13,525 nt of DNA from assembly GCA_031553195.1 (NCBI GenBank), contig JAVBLV010000027.1, positions 1 to 13,525 of the forward strand. Reading direction: 5' to 3'. The position numbers were made by a program, and so were the translations under genes. The stretch comes from JAVBLV01 sp031553195 (GTDB lineage Bacteria > Bacteroidota > Bacteroidia > Bacteroidales > P3). The notes under the pieces are model-generated. The model was not told where the DNA came from. It was given only the letters and a program-made list of their open reading frames with translations, and did not search any database. How positions within the stretch are numbered: the stretch's first letter is position 1; each line of letters opens with the position of its first letter. This document shows positions 5,992-13,482 of the stretch, piece by piece.

Positions 5992-7767
5992 TTATTTCGT
6001 ATAAAGCCTTCTTCTGACAAAAAACAGAATAACCCCAAAAACGGCAATCAAAGCCACCGGCAACGCTACGTTAAGAATCTGATACAGCGTTTCGTCCTTC
6101 TTAATTTTCAAAGCGTCCAGTTTCCTGATTTTTATTTCCCTCGAACGGGTGGATAAGAAATCCTGATCATCGCAAAGGTAATTGATACAGTTGAGTATAA
6201 AGTTTTTATTGCCGTAGGTTTCGCCTGTATACCTATCAAAACCCAAAGGATAAGGATATCCGTATTTATAATTAAACTGGTTCTTTATGACGTCGCCGTC
6301 CCCGACAACAATCATTTTGGTAGGAGAGCTTTCGTTCAGGAATCCCATTTCAGGAGCTTCGGTGAGTTCTGCCGGCAAACGATGTTTAAAAGCCGATTCG
6401 AATACGCCTTCCAGCAAAACAGATACAGGAACATATTTTTTATTATATAAACGTTCCTGAGGTTCTTTAACCGCTTCTTCCAGATTTACTTCGACCGGCG
6501 CATATAAGATGCGGGAGAATTTGGAAGTGGTTAGAAGTATCGTCTTTTTTACGGGCGATTCTAAAGTGTCGATACTGCTTACAAACTCCGTTTTTATAGA
6601 ATTTACGTTTTTAACGATCGGATGATCGGAAAGCGGGACTATCTCGGGGAAATAATACCATGGCGCAAACGAAAATCCGGGCTTATCGCCTACCGTAGAA
6701 GTATGAAGCGGAATAGGCACGCAGTTAATATCCAGTACTAAATTCGTATTGATGCGAATTCCATAGCGGAACAATATATTTTCCAAATGTAAAGGTTGAG
6801 TGTATGCAATGGTGGATTTTGTATTTTGTATGCTATCCATGCTTACGTAAAGCGGGTCGATCAACCAAAGGATTTTTCCTCCCCTCATCAAATATTGATC
6901 TAAAATAAAAAGATCTTTATCCGAAAAAGGTTTGGACGGCTTAGGAATAACCAATGCCTTATATTTATTCCTGAACGTATATTTTGTGGAATCTTTCGGA
7001 TCGGTATCCCTGTAAGTAAGAGAATATATCTTCTCGTCAATGGTTGCTTCCTCCACATTATAATAATCCATCAACGCCACCTTAATATCCACAATATCTT
7101 CTCCTTCCAGTTCTCCATGTCCCCTCAGAAATCCGATTCTTTCCTTATGCGAAGTCGTCAAACGGCGAATTACGTCCGTTAAAGAATACTCTAACGATTG
7201 GATAGAATTATTCAAAATATTATCATTATTCGAAAACCGTTGGTTAATCAATAACTGGACAGGTTTTTCCCTGCCTTTGTAAATAACCTCGGCGCAGGGG
7301 AAAATATACAATTCCGTTAAGCCGCCATCTTTATTAGGGACACGCAATTGAGTAGGTCTTAATCCTTTATCGTAAAGACGCTGATACATTTCATTACGCT
7401 CTTCCTTTGTACTCGCGACTTCATTGATATTTACAAATTCATATTCTATATATTTGCTATACGCTCTGAATTGATTCAACATTTCGCGGGTTTCGTTGCG
7501 CAAACGTTTGAAATCCGCAGGAAAATCCCCTTCCAGATAAACTTTGAAATACGCCACATCGTCCAAATTCTTTAAAAGTTTTTTGGTTGAAGGAGAAAGC
7601 GTGTAACGTTTTTCTGCCGTCAAATCGAAGCGAGTGAAAAAATAAAACCCGATTATATTTACAAATACGATAATCAAAATTGTCGCCGCCAACTCAATAA
7701 TGTTGGTTCGTTTTATATTCCGTTTTTGTTCGGGCGAAGTTTCTTTTTTCAAAAATGAGAATTTCAT
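5992..7767 (-). CDS. gldG: GldG, auxiliary substrate-binding-like component of the Gld ABC transporter
   Basis: This 591-residue protein is about the usual length for GldG. It has a cytoplasmic basic start, a membrane segment at about residues 24-44 (ELAATILIIVFVNIIGFYFF), and a motif typical of GldG/PF09822 (FDLTAEKRYTLSPSTKKLLKNLDD, 47-70). A large extracytoplasmic domain follows, containing GFLRGHGELEGED (212-224) and the GG-ILWLIDPLYVSMDS segment. A second membrane helix ends the protein (NVALPVALIAVFGVILFFVRRR, 566-587). In Flavobacterium johnsoniae GldA, GldF and GldG form an ABC transporter needed for gliding. Homologues also occur in many non-gliding Bacteroidota, so the real substrate here is unknown. 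It lies 117 bases downstream of gldF; that gap is longer than usual and no hairpin is seen in it. Confidence 0.9.
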   Translation of the reverse strand: MKFSFLKKETSPEQKRNIKRTNIIELAATILIIVFVNIIGFYFFTRFDLTAEKRYTLSPSTKKLLKNLDDVAYFKVYLEGDFPADFKRLRNETREMLNQFRAYSKYIEYEFVNINEVASTKEERNEMYQRLYDKGLRPTQLRVPNKDGGLTELYIFPCAEVIYKGREKPVQLLINQRFSNNDNILNNSIQSLEYSLTDVIRRLTTSHKERIGFLRGHGELEGEDIVDIKVALMDYYNVEEATIDEKIYSLTYRDTDPKDSTKYTFRNKYKALVIPKPSKPFSDKDLFILDQYLMRGGKILWLIDPLYVSMDSIQNTKSTIAYTQPLHLENILFRYGIRINTNLVLDINCVPIPLHTSTVGDKPGFSFAPWYYFPEIVPLSDHPIVKNVNSIKTEFVSSIDTLESPVKKTILLTTSKFSRILYAPVEVNLEEAVKEPQERLYNKKYVPVSVLLEGVFESAFKHRLPAELTEAPEMGFLNESSPTKMIVVGDGDVIKNQFNYKYGYPYPLGFDRYTGETYGNKNFILNCINYLCDDQDFLSTRSREIKIRKLDALKIKKDETLYQILNVALPVALIAVFGVILFFVRRRLYTK

Positions 7768-7884
7768 GCGTCTTTTTTTTGACTTTTGTATTTCGTTAGT
7801 TGAGAGTTGAAAATAATCTTTTAAAACTATATGAACTATAAATTTAAGCCGTAAATTATAACCTTTAAAATCTGCGACAAATAT

Positions 7885-8622
7885 CTATTTTTGCCACTTT
7901 CTGCTTTGCAACACGATATAAGTAAACATTAAGAAAAGCGTTATAATGCTCAAGAAGTAAAGAATATCGCGCGTATCTATCACGCCCCTGCTCATTGAAG
8001 AATAATGGTGGCTGATTCCAAGCGACTTAATAAACAAATCAACTTTTCCAAAAAGCGAGAGCGAAAATATGGTCTCAAACCCCAAATAAAAAAATACGCA
8101 TAAACAAACGGCAACAATAAACGAAACTATTTGATTGTTTGTAATCGACGACGAGAACAAACCTATGCCGCAAAAAGCGGCTCCCAGAAAGAATAATCCG
8201 ATATAAGAACCTAAAGTCGCTCCCGTGTCTATATTCCCTTTCGGCATTCCTAAATTATATACGGAAATATAGTAAATAATGGTCGGCAAAAGCGAAAATA
8301 TAACCAACGAAAAAGCGGCTAAAAATTTAGCCGTCACGATTTTATAATCGGCCAAAGGCTTAGTAAATAAAAATTCTATTGTTCCGGTTTTCTTCTCTTC
8401 GGAAAACATGCGCATGGTAATGGCCGGTATCAGGAACATAAAAACAAAAGGGCCTAACATAAATAAGCCGTCAATACCGGCATACCCATAATCCGCAATA
8501 TTGAAATCCGTTTGAAAAACCCATAACAATAATCCGTTTATCAATAAAAAAACAATAATGGTAATGTAACCAATCAGCGAAGACAAAAAAGCGTTAAGTT
8601 CTTTCTTATAGAGCGTAAACAT
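7885..8622 (-). CDS. gldF: GldF, ABC-2-type permease subunit
   Basis: The 245-residue product is almost entirely membrane-embedded, with about six hydrophobic segments. They include TIIVFLLINGLLLWVF (21-36), GPFVFMFLIPAITM (57-70), a pair around 100-165, and a last helix near 220-240. The ABC-2 permease signature EEKKTGTIEFLFTKPL lies at 75-90. Order and strand (gldF, then gldG, then a DUF4340 gene) match the common Bacteroidota arrangement. No ATPase gene is present, so GldA must be encoded elsewhere. A weak -7-like sequence (TAATTTCG on the - strand, at 8649-8656) lies 27 bases before the start, one base off the TAnnTTTG consensus. Confidence 0.9.
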   Translation of the reverse strand: MFTLYKKELNAFLSSLIGYITIIVFLLINGLLLWVFQTDFNIADYGYAGIDGLFMLGPFVFMFLIPAITMRMFSEEKKTGTIEFLFTKPLADYKIVTAKFLAAFSLVIFSLLPTIIYYISVYNLGMPKGNIDTGATLGSYIGLFFLGAAFCGIGLFSSSITNNQIVSFIVAVCLCVFFYLGFETIFSLSLFGKVDLFIKSLGISHHYSSMSRGVIDTRDILYFLSIITLFLMFTYIVLQSRKWQK

Positions 8623-8705
8623 AAATACTTCTTATTTGAACCAAATTGCGAAATTACGAAAAAACAGGGGATTTTAATAGCCACAAAAAACAGAACCCGA
8701 TATTA

Positions 8706-8933
8706 GAGGTTGTCTAAAATTTTTCTATTAAGTATTTTGAGTCTAAAAATGCGCTTTTTTGTCGGAATTTTTACCAAATAGCGCTACTAAGTAAGTCAGG
8801 GTGTGACTTTAAGTCACGCCCTGACTAGTCTATCGACTAGAAAATAAGCACATGAAAATTATTGAAAATCATCATAACAAATTATACCTACGATATTGCT
8901 TAAACGCCTAATTCAAAAAAATTAAACAACCCT
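8706..8933 (+). mobile_element. MITE-like element copy a, interrupted by a hairpin-plus-box module
   Basis: It begins GAGGTTGTCTAAAATTTTTC and ends TTAAACAACCCT, with TTA on both sides (8703-8705 and 8934-8936) as a probable target duplication. Its first ~85 bases match copy c closely (AAGTATTTTGAGTCTAAAAA, TGTCGGAATTTTTACCAAAT, AGCGCTACTA). The match then stops and a hairpin module takes over until shortly before the right end. This makes it longer (228 bp) than the other copies. Confidence 0.75.
8795..8925 (+). repeat. Hairpin-plus-box module, copy 3
   Basis: The hairpin GTCAGGGTGTGACT-TTA-AGTCACGCCCTGAC (8795-8825, one wobble) is followed after 79 bases by CGCCTAATTCAAAAAAATTAA (box starting at 8905). 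The two parts are the same as at 4309-4382 and 4796-4859, but the spacer is different in sequence and length. It sits inside MITE copy a. Confidence 0.75.
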
Positions 8934-9007
8934 TTAAGTCCGAAAAGTCTCAGAAACAGAAAGTCGAAACAATAAAAAATATCGATATTTTAAATACCTA
9001 CAACAAC

Positions 9008-10129
9008 TTACATGATCCGTTCAACGGACTCCCAAAGAAGTTTTGCCGTTTTATCCCACGAAAACTTCTCGCGTTGTTTTCGTCCTTTTTCAATTAAAGA
9101 ATTCCTGAGTTTATGATCGAAATAAATTTTTTCCATAGCGCCGGCAATAGAATCGGCGGAAAAAGGATTCGTGAAAAGAGCCGCATCTCCCGCCACTTCG
9201 GGCATAGCCGTTACATTAGAAGTAATAACCGCCGTTTCGGCATTAAACGCTTCGATGATTGGAATTCCAAACCCCTCAAAAAAAGAAACATAAGTCAACG
9301 CCACAGAGGAAGCCAACACCCGATTCAATATATCGGGTTGCAGACGTCCCGTAAAAATTACGTCGTTTCTATAACGCATTTGCTGATACGCATCCTCTAT
9401 TTCTCCTACCCGCCACATTTTTACGCCCACAATAACCAATTTGGCATGGCTGGCCGTTTTACTTTTAAACAAATCAAAGGCTCTGAATAAATTAGCAATA
9501 TTTTTGCGTTGGTGAATAGCCCCGACAAAAACAAAATATGGCTTTCCTTGGGTAAATTGATTGCGGGTTTGGGTTTTTAACTCTTCGCTTATGGGCAAAT
9601 ATAAATGATTCGAGCCATTATACACGACATCTATTTTCTCTTTATCGATGTGATAAGTAGAGGTAATATCTTGTTTGGTAAATTCCGAAACGGTGGCCAA
9701 ACGCGTTGATTTTTCTGCAAAAAGGGGAAAGAATTTATTATAATACCCTCTCATCAGAGGCTTTATAAATTCCGGATGATGTACAAAATTCAAATCATGA
9801 ATCACATTTAGAACAGGAATCGTTAATTTCATGGGGATCCATCCATCCGTAGAAACAAAAATATCAGGTTTGCACTTTTTCAACGCCCAAGGAATGCTGT
9901 ATTCAAAATACAAATACCACAAAACCGGATGCCGGGCTTGCGGATGTATTACTATCGGGGTAATATTGTTGGAAAATATAAATTCTTCGGAATAAGGTCT
10001 ATCAAAAATGAAAATAAACTCATGCCCGGGATGATTTTGCGTGATTCGTTTCAACGTTTCGTAAGTAAACCAACCAATCCCTTCCAATTTATCAGGCAAA
10101 AGCAGACGAACATTTACAGCTATTTTCAT
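9008..10129 (-). CDS. Glycosyltransferase family 4 (GT-B fold)
   Basis: The 373-residue product has the two-domain GT-B layout. The N-terminal acceptor domain has VNVRLLLPDKLEGIGWFTYE (5-24) and VIHDLNFVHHPEF (109-121). The C-terminal nucleotide-sugar domain has YFVFVGAIHQRKNI (198-211), VIFTGRLQPDIL and the E-x7-E motif EGFGIPIIEAF (Glu285 and Glu293), then AMPEVAGDAALF. This pattern fits GT4 mannosyl-type transferases of lipopolysaccharide or capsule synthesis, which retain the anomeric configuration; donor and acceptor cannot be read from sequence. It lies downstream of the flippase on the same strand with a 291-base gap containing a MITE. A TAnnTTTG match on the - strand (10388-10395) could be its promoter, but the -33 spacing is short. 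Confidence 0.9.
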   Translation of the reverse strand: MKIAVNVRLLLPDKLEGIGWFTYETLKRITQNHPGHEFIFIFDRPYSEEFIFSNNITPIVIHPQARHPVLWYLYFEYSIPWALKKCKPDIFVSTDGWIPMKLTIPVLNVIHDLNFVHHPEFIKPLMRGYYNKFFPLFAEKSTRLATVSEFTKQDITSTYHIDKEKIDVVYNGSNHLYLPISEELKTQTRNQFTQGKPYFVFVGAIHQRKNIANLFRAFDLFKSKTASHAKLVIVGVKMWRVGEIEDAYQQMRYRNDVIFTGRLQPDILNRVLASSVALTYVSFFEGFGIPIIEAFNAETAVITSNVTAMPEVAGDAALFTNPFSADSIAGAMEKIYFDHKLRNSLIEKGRKQREKFSWDKTAKLLWESVERIM

Positions 10130-10144
10130 TTATCTTATTTCTTA

Positions 10145-10296
10145 TGAGAAATCGTTTTAAAATTTTTTCTATGAAGTATCCGGAACTAAAAGCCGCTCTT
10201 TTTTAGCGGAATTTTCAACCAATAAACGCTACTATTCTTGAAAAATCCCGTCTGCAAATTCATTGTTCCTTTTTCCATAAAAATGGAAACAATCTC
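10145..10296 (+). mobile_element. MITE-like element copy b (degenerate)
   Basis: Landmarks shared with copy c in the same order are TTTTTTCTATGAAGTAT, the AAAAGCCGCTCTTTTTTAGCGGAATTTT region, ACGCTACTATTCTTGAAAAATCCCG, and TTTTTCCATAAAAATGG. The ends are eroded (GAGAAATCGTTTTAAAA on the left, GGAAACAATCTC on the right). It begins 15 bases upstream of the glycosyltransferase start codon, so that gene's leader passes through it. Confidence 0.7.
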
Positions 10297-10420
10297 TTGG
10301 CGTTGATCTTTTTTCGCGCTTAGAAAATAATCCAAGACGCTATAGGACAGAACGCTTATTTCAATTTACCTTCGATTAAACCTGGTGCAAAATTAATATT
10401 TTATCAATACAAACCTATCA

Positions 10421-11893
10421 CTAAAGAATCTTTTTCCCCTTAAAATCCAAAAGATAGGCCATTAAAACAAAACCAATAAGCAAAAACGTATTAATCGTAT
10501 AATGTATCACCTTGTTATCGAATTTAAATAGAGTACTTAGCAGAAAAACCGCCGTTACGGCAAGGATATAAAAAACAATCCGTTTGGTATTATATGGAAT
10601 ACGGTATTTATGTTGTCCCAGAAAATAGGAAATCGTCATAATCGTCAGATAACATATAAAAGTAGCCCAGGCCGCTCCCATATAGCCCATTTCAGGAATT
10701 AACAGAAAGTTCAAAATAAGCGTAATAGCTGCGCCTATAGAAGAAATAAAAGCGCCCCAGATTGTTCTGTCGGTAAGTTTATACCATATCGAGAGGTTAT
10801 AGTAGATCCCAAGAAACATATTTGCCATCAATAAAATAGGCACAACGCCCGCTCCAACGCGAAACTCTTCGCCCACAAAAAGCATGGCGATATCAATATA
10901 AAGCATTGTCGCCAAAAATATAAACGAACATACAATAACAAAGTATTTCATAACATCGGCATACACTTGTCGGGAGTCGGATTGTTTTGCTTTTTGGAAA
11001 AAGAATGGTTCGGCCGCAAAACGGAATGCTTGAATAAACAAGCTCATAATAATAGACACTTTATAGCAAGCCCCATAAATGCCCAGTTGAGCCATCGGAT
11101 TCTCATTTGCCGGAATAAGATACTTCATAATTGTACGGTCAAAAACCTCGTTGGTAAGCCCGGCTAATCCCCAGACCATTACCGGAAGCCCATACAAAAT
11201 CATGCTTTTCCAAAGTTTTATATTAATTTTTAACTGAACGCTTAGTATTTCGGGCAACATCAAAACAAGCGTAACAATATTAGCTAATAAATTCGAAAGG
11301 AAAATATAAAAAACCTGGTCGTTGGGATTATAAATGGCAGCTATAAAATCGTATAACATTCCATTTGAATGTTTCAACAAATAAGGACATGCCAATAAAA
11401 AGAACAAATTAAATCCAATCATCAGAATAATTTCGGTCGATTTAATAGCCGCAAAACGGAAAGCCCTATGTAATTCTCGTAAACGAGCAAAAACGATAGA
11501 ACGTAAAGCGTCGATAGCCAATGTAATAACAAGTACAAGAATATAATTCTGATGAGCGGCGTAGCCTAACGCGCCGGAAATATCAGGAAGAAATATAGCG
11601 CACAAAACAATAAACAACAATGAAGTAATCAATATAGAAAGGAAAACCGTACTATACACTTCTCGTTTGTTATCATGTTTTTCCGAGAAACGAAAAAAAG
11701 CGGTTTCCATTCCGTAAGTGAGCAGAACCAACATTAATGCAACGTCGGCTTGTAGCTCCGTTACAATTCCAAAAAGCTCTTTGATTAAAACGCGCGTGTA
11801 AAGAGGAATCAACAAGAAACCCAACACGCGTCCTACAATAGTAGGAATTCCATAAATAACCGTTTGTCCTGCAAGCTGTTTTAGTTGACTCAT
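10421..11893 (-). CDS. Polysaccharide flippase (Wzx-like, MOP superfamily)
   Basis: I choose the ATG at 11893 rather than the one at 11941. The protein then starts MSQLKQLAGQTVIYGIPTIVGRVLGFLLIPLYTRVL, a typical beginning for this family, and is 490 residues long. It is hydrophobic throughout, with roughly 12-14 membrane segments, and has characteristic patches such as YGMETAFFRFSEKH and FIQAFRFAAEPFFFQKAKQ. It would move lipid-linked oligosaccharide units across the inner membrane for O-antigen, capsule or exopolysaccharide. The glycosyltransferase downstream on the same strand fits this. No polymerase or other assembly gene is in the window, so it may act with a distant locus. Confidence 0.9.
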   Translation of the reverse strand: MSQLKQLAGQTVIYGIPTIVGRVLGFLLIPLYTRVLIKELFGIVTELQADVALMLVLLTYGMETAFFRFSEKHDNKREVYSTVFLSILITSLLFIVLCAIFLPDISGALGYAAHQNYILVLVITLAIDALRSIVFARLRELHRAFRFAAIKSTEIILMIGFNLFFLLACPYLLKHSNGMLYDFIAAIYNPNDQVFYIFLSNLLANIVTLVLMLPEILSVQLKINIKLWKSMILYGLPVMVWGLAGLTNEVFDRTIMKYLIPANENPMAQLGIYGACYKVSIIMSLFIQAFRFAAEPFFFQKAKQSDSRQVYADVMKYFVIVCSFIFLATMLYIDIAMLFVGEEFRVGAGVVPILLMANMFLGIYYNLSIWYKLTDRTIWGAFISSIGAAITLILNFLLIPEMGYMGAAWATFICYLTIMTISYFLGQHKYRIPYNTKRIVFYILAVTAVFLLSTLFKFDNKVIHYTINTFLLIGFVLMAYLLDFKGKKIL

Positions 11894-12079
11894 TAAAAGA
11901 AAATTAATGGATAATATAAGGTTTCCAAATTCGACATACAAACCTTGCAGATTTTGAGAACGAGAGGCTTATAGGTCTTTCTGAAGTTTTATTCCGAAAT
12001 CATTTATATCAAAGTATCCCGAAAATAAAATAAATGATAATCCGCAATGTTGCCCCTAACTTTTAAAAAGACAGGTTTT

Positions 12080-12161
12080 ATTACCCCTAAATCCCCTAAA
12101 GGGGACTTTAGGGCAGTCGTTTTTCTTAAATTAGCCCCCTTTAGTGGGTTGGGGGTATTAT
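12080..12161. repeat. CCCCTAAATCCCCTAAAGGGG-type inverted repeat
   Basis: The left arm (12080-12106) and the reverse complement of the right arm (12134-12161) share an ACCCC…AAATCCCC/AACCCAC…TAAAGGGG pattern. The left arm is itself a hairpin: CCCTAAATCCCC, loop TAAA, then GGGGA-TTTAGGG with one bulged C (12085-12113). I recall similar sequences as common interspersed repeats in Bacteroidota. It could form a long hairpin upstream of the flippase. Confidence 0.75.
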
Positions 12162-12244
12162 TGAGGATAGTCATATAAAATATTCACAATTGAAGGCATA
12201 AAAACGAAGGCGCCGAAAGATGAATGTTTAAAGTTTAGAGCTTA

Positions 12245-12404
12245 GAGGTTGTTTAAAAATTTTTCTATGAAGTATTTTGAGTCTAAAAATGCTCCTTTTT
12301 GTCGGAATTTTTACCAAATAGCGCTACTATTCTTGAAAAATCCCGCCTACAAAATCGCTATTTTTATCTCTCAAAATCTTTTCCATAAAAATTTAAACAA
12401 CCCC
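12245..12404 (+). mobile_element. MITE-like element copy c (best preserved)
   Basis: This 160-bp element has ends GAGGTTGTTTAAA and TTTAAACAACCCC (12 of 13 positions match as inverted repeats). It is flanked by TTA on both sides (12242-12244 and 12405-12407). It encodes no protein. A TNA-type 3-bp duplication with such ends is typical of some IS5-family groups, so it may be mobilised by an IS5-like transposase encoded elsewhere; that link is an inference. Its right end lies 20 bases past the stop of the four-helix-bundle gene. Confidence 0.8.
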
Positions 12405-12424
12405 TTAACAAATCAAATTATCTA

Positions 12425-12895
12425 CTAATTGAACGGATAATTATTGAAATTGGCCTCTGGTTCCGTATTTTTCTCATTACCATATGGTAATAATGCTTTT
12501 TTCGTTTGATTCTTTTGTATGGATATAAGCAATGCGCATAACATCTTTATTAATTCCAATAACATCTTTCTGGACTCATTATAGACTTCTTCAGAAAAAA
12601 TTTGATTACTATATGCCAGATAGGAATAGGTAACGCATTCGCGCGTAGCCGTTCTTGCCATTCGCAAATATTGTTCAAATTGATTTAAAGGCCTGTACGA
12701 ACCTTCTGCAATGTTTAATGAAATATTCATTGCCGACTGATAAAATTCTGTCGAAAGTTTTAATTGCAATGGCGATTCAGCGTTCGCAAGATTTTCAAAA
12801 AGCCATTGATTATATCCTAAAGATTTTTGGTAGACACGTAAATCTTCAAATTTAAATGCTACAACCGTTTTTTCATTCGTATTTGTATTCCCCAT
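12425..12895 (-). CDS. Four-helix-bundle protein (S23-like, TIGR02436 type)
   Basis: The 156-residue product carries the family's marks. These are FEDLRVYQKS (16-25), a long helix through LSTEFYQSAMNISLNIAEGS (the NIAEGS signature at 61-66), and FEQYLRMARTATRECVTYSYLA, with a last helix around 100-125. The C-terminal ~30 residues are polar and variable. These proteins form small helical bundles; some are encoded inside 23S rRNA intervening sequences and others, as here, are free-standing. Their cellular role is unknown, and in Bacteroidota they are often found beside polysaccharide or mobile genes. It appears to be transcribed alone. Confidence 0.9.
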   Translation of the reverse strand: MGNTNTNEKTVVAFKFEDLRVYQKSLGYNQWLFENLANAESPLQLKLSTEFYQSAMNISLNIAEGSYRPLNQFEQYLRMARTATRECVTYSYLAYSNQIFSEEVYNESRKMLLELIKMLCALLISIQKNQTKKALLPYGNEKNTEPEANFNNYPFN

Positions 12896-13246
12896 ACTCT
12901 TCTCAGTATTACAATTTCAAGTTATTTTAGCCTTTCTTAAAATCAAGTATTCCAACTGAAAATACTGCAAATATGGTTCCAAAATATTACATTTCGGAAT
13001 AGAAATGATAAAAAAATTAAGAAAAAAAATATTAATAACAGCTTTGCAATTTGATTATAAAGATTTTATACTGAGGAAATTTGTTTATAAAAAGATTTTC
13101 TAAATTTATAATATAACGATGAGAGGAAAAATCGGAATTAAGAAAGTAGAATTTTAGATAATTCTGGAATATTTTCCATTAATAATACTTATTCAGAACC
13201 GTTCTTGTACATTCCTGAATTTTATTCTTCCTGATTAATATCAATG
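12896..13246. other. 350-bp AT-rich gene-free stretch
   Basis: I see no gene, no strong hairpin and no known RNA here, only AT-rich sequence with many stops in all frames. Confidence 0.6.
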
Positions 13247-13385
13247 GAGGTCGTTTAAATTTTTATGGGAAATTTTTTAAGAATAAAAAGCGGGATTGCA
13301 GATGGAATTTTTCAAAAATAGCGCCGCCATTGAGCAAAAATTCTAACAAAAAGGAGCGTTTTTAGATCCCAAATGCTTCATGAAA
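13247..13385 (-). mobile_element. MITE-like element copy d (reverse orientation, cut by an insertion sequence)
   Basis: Read on the - strand it matches copy c. On the + strand the order is GAGGTCGTTTAAATTTTTATGG, AAAGCGGGATT, GGAATTTTTCAAAAATAGCG, AACAAAAAGGAGCGTTTTTAG and AATGCTTCATGAAA. The last ~20 bases of the element are missing because the IS256-like left end begins there. Confidence 0.75.
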
Positions 13386-13413
13386 GACACTGTCCATACT
13401 TATGTGTAAATAG

Positions 13414-13445
13414 AAAACTACGGGCAAGATTCTCGTAGTTTTTTT
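13414..13445 (+). terminator. Terminator-like hairpin in the insertion sequence leader
   Basis: AAAACTACG (13414-13422) pairs with CGTAGTTTT (13434-13442) around an 11-base loop and is followed by more T. It would block outside transcription from reading into the transposase, a known self-restraint feature of insertion sequences. Confidence 0.6.
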
Positions 13446-13482
13446 ATTTATTTATAACTTTGAAAAAGAAAGGACACAAAGC

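Larger units (their letters stand above)
11942..12424. other. 480-bp gap upstream of the flippase with two repeat elements
   Basis: There is no gene here. The gap contains a CCCCTAAA/GGGG inverted repeat (12080-12161) and MITE copy c (12245-12404). The ~130 bases next to the flippase hold no clear TAnnTTTG box. Confidence 0.7.

Noticed and set aside
9113..9490. 125-residue + strand frame inside the glycosyltransferase gene
   Set aside because: It is an antisense shadow of a well-supported gene and has a low-complexity basic composition.
11894..11941. Longer flippase start at 11941
   Set aside because: The extra 16 residues (MYVEFGNLILSINFLL) are not typical of the family, and MSQLKQLAGQTVIYG is the usual type of start.
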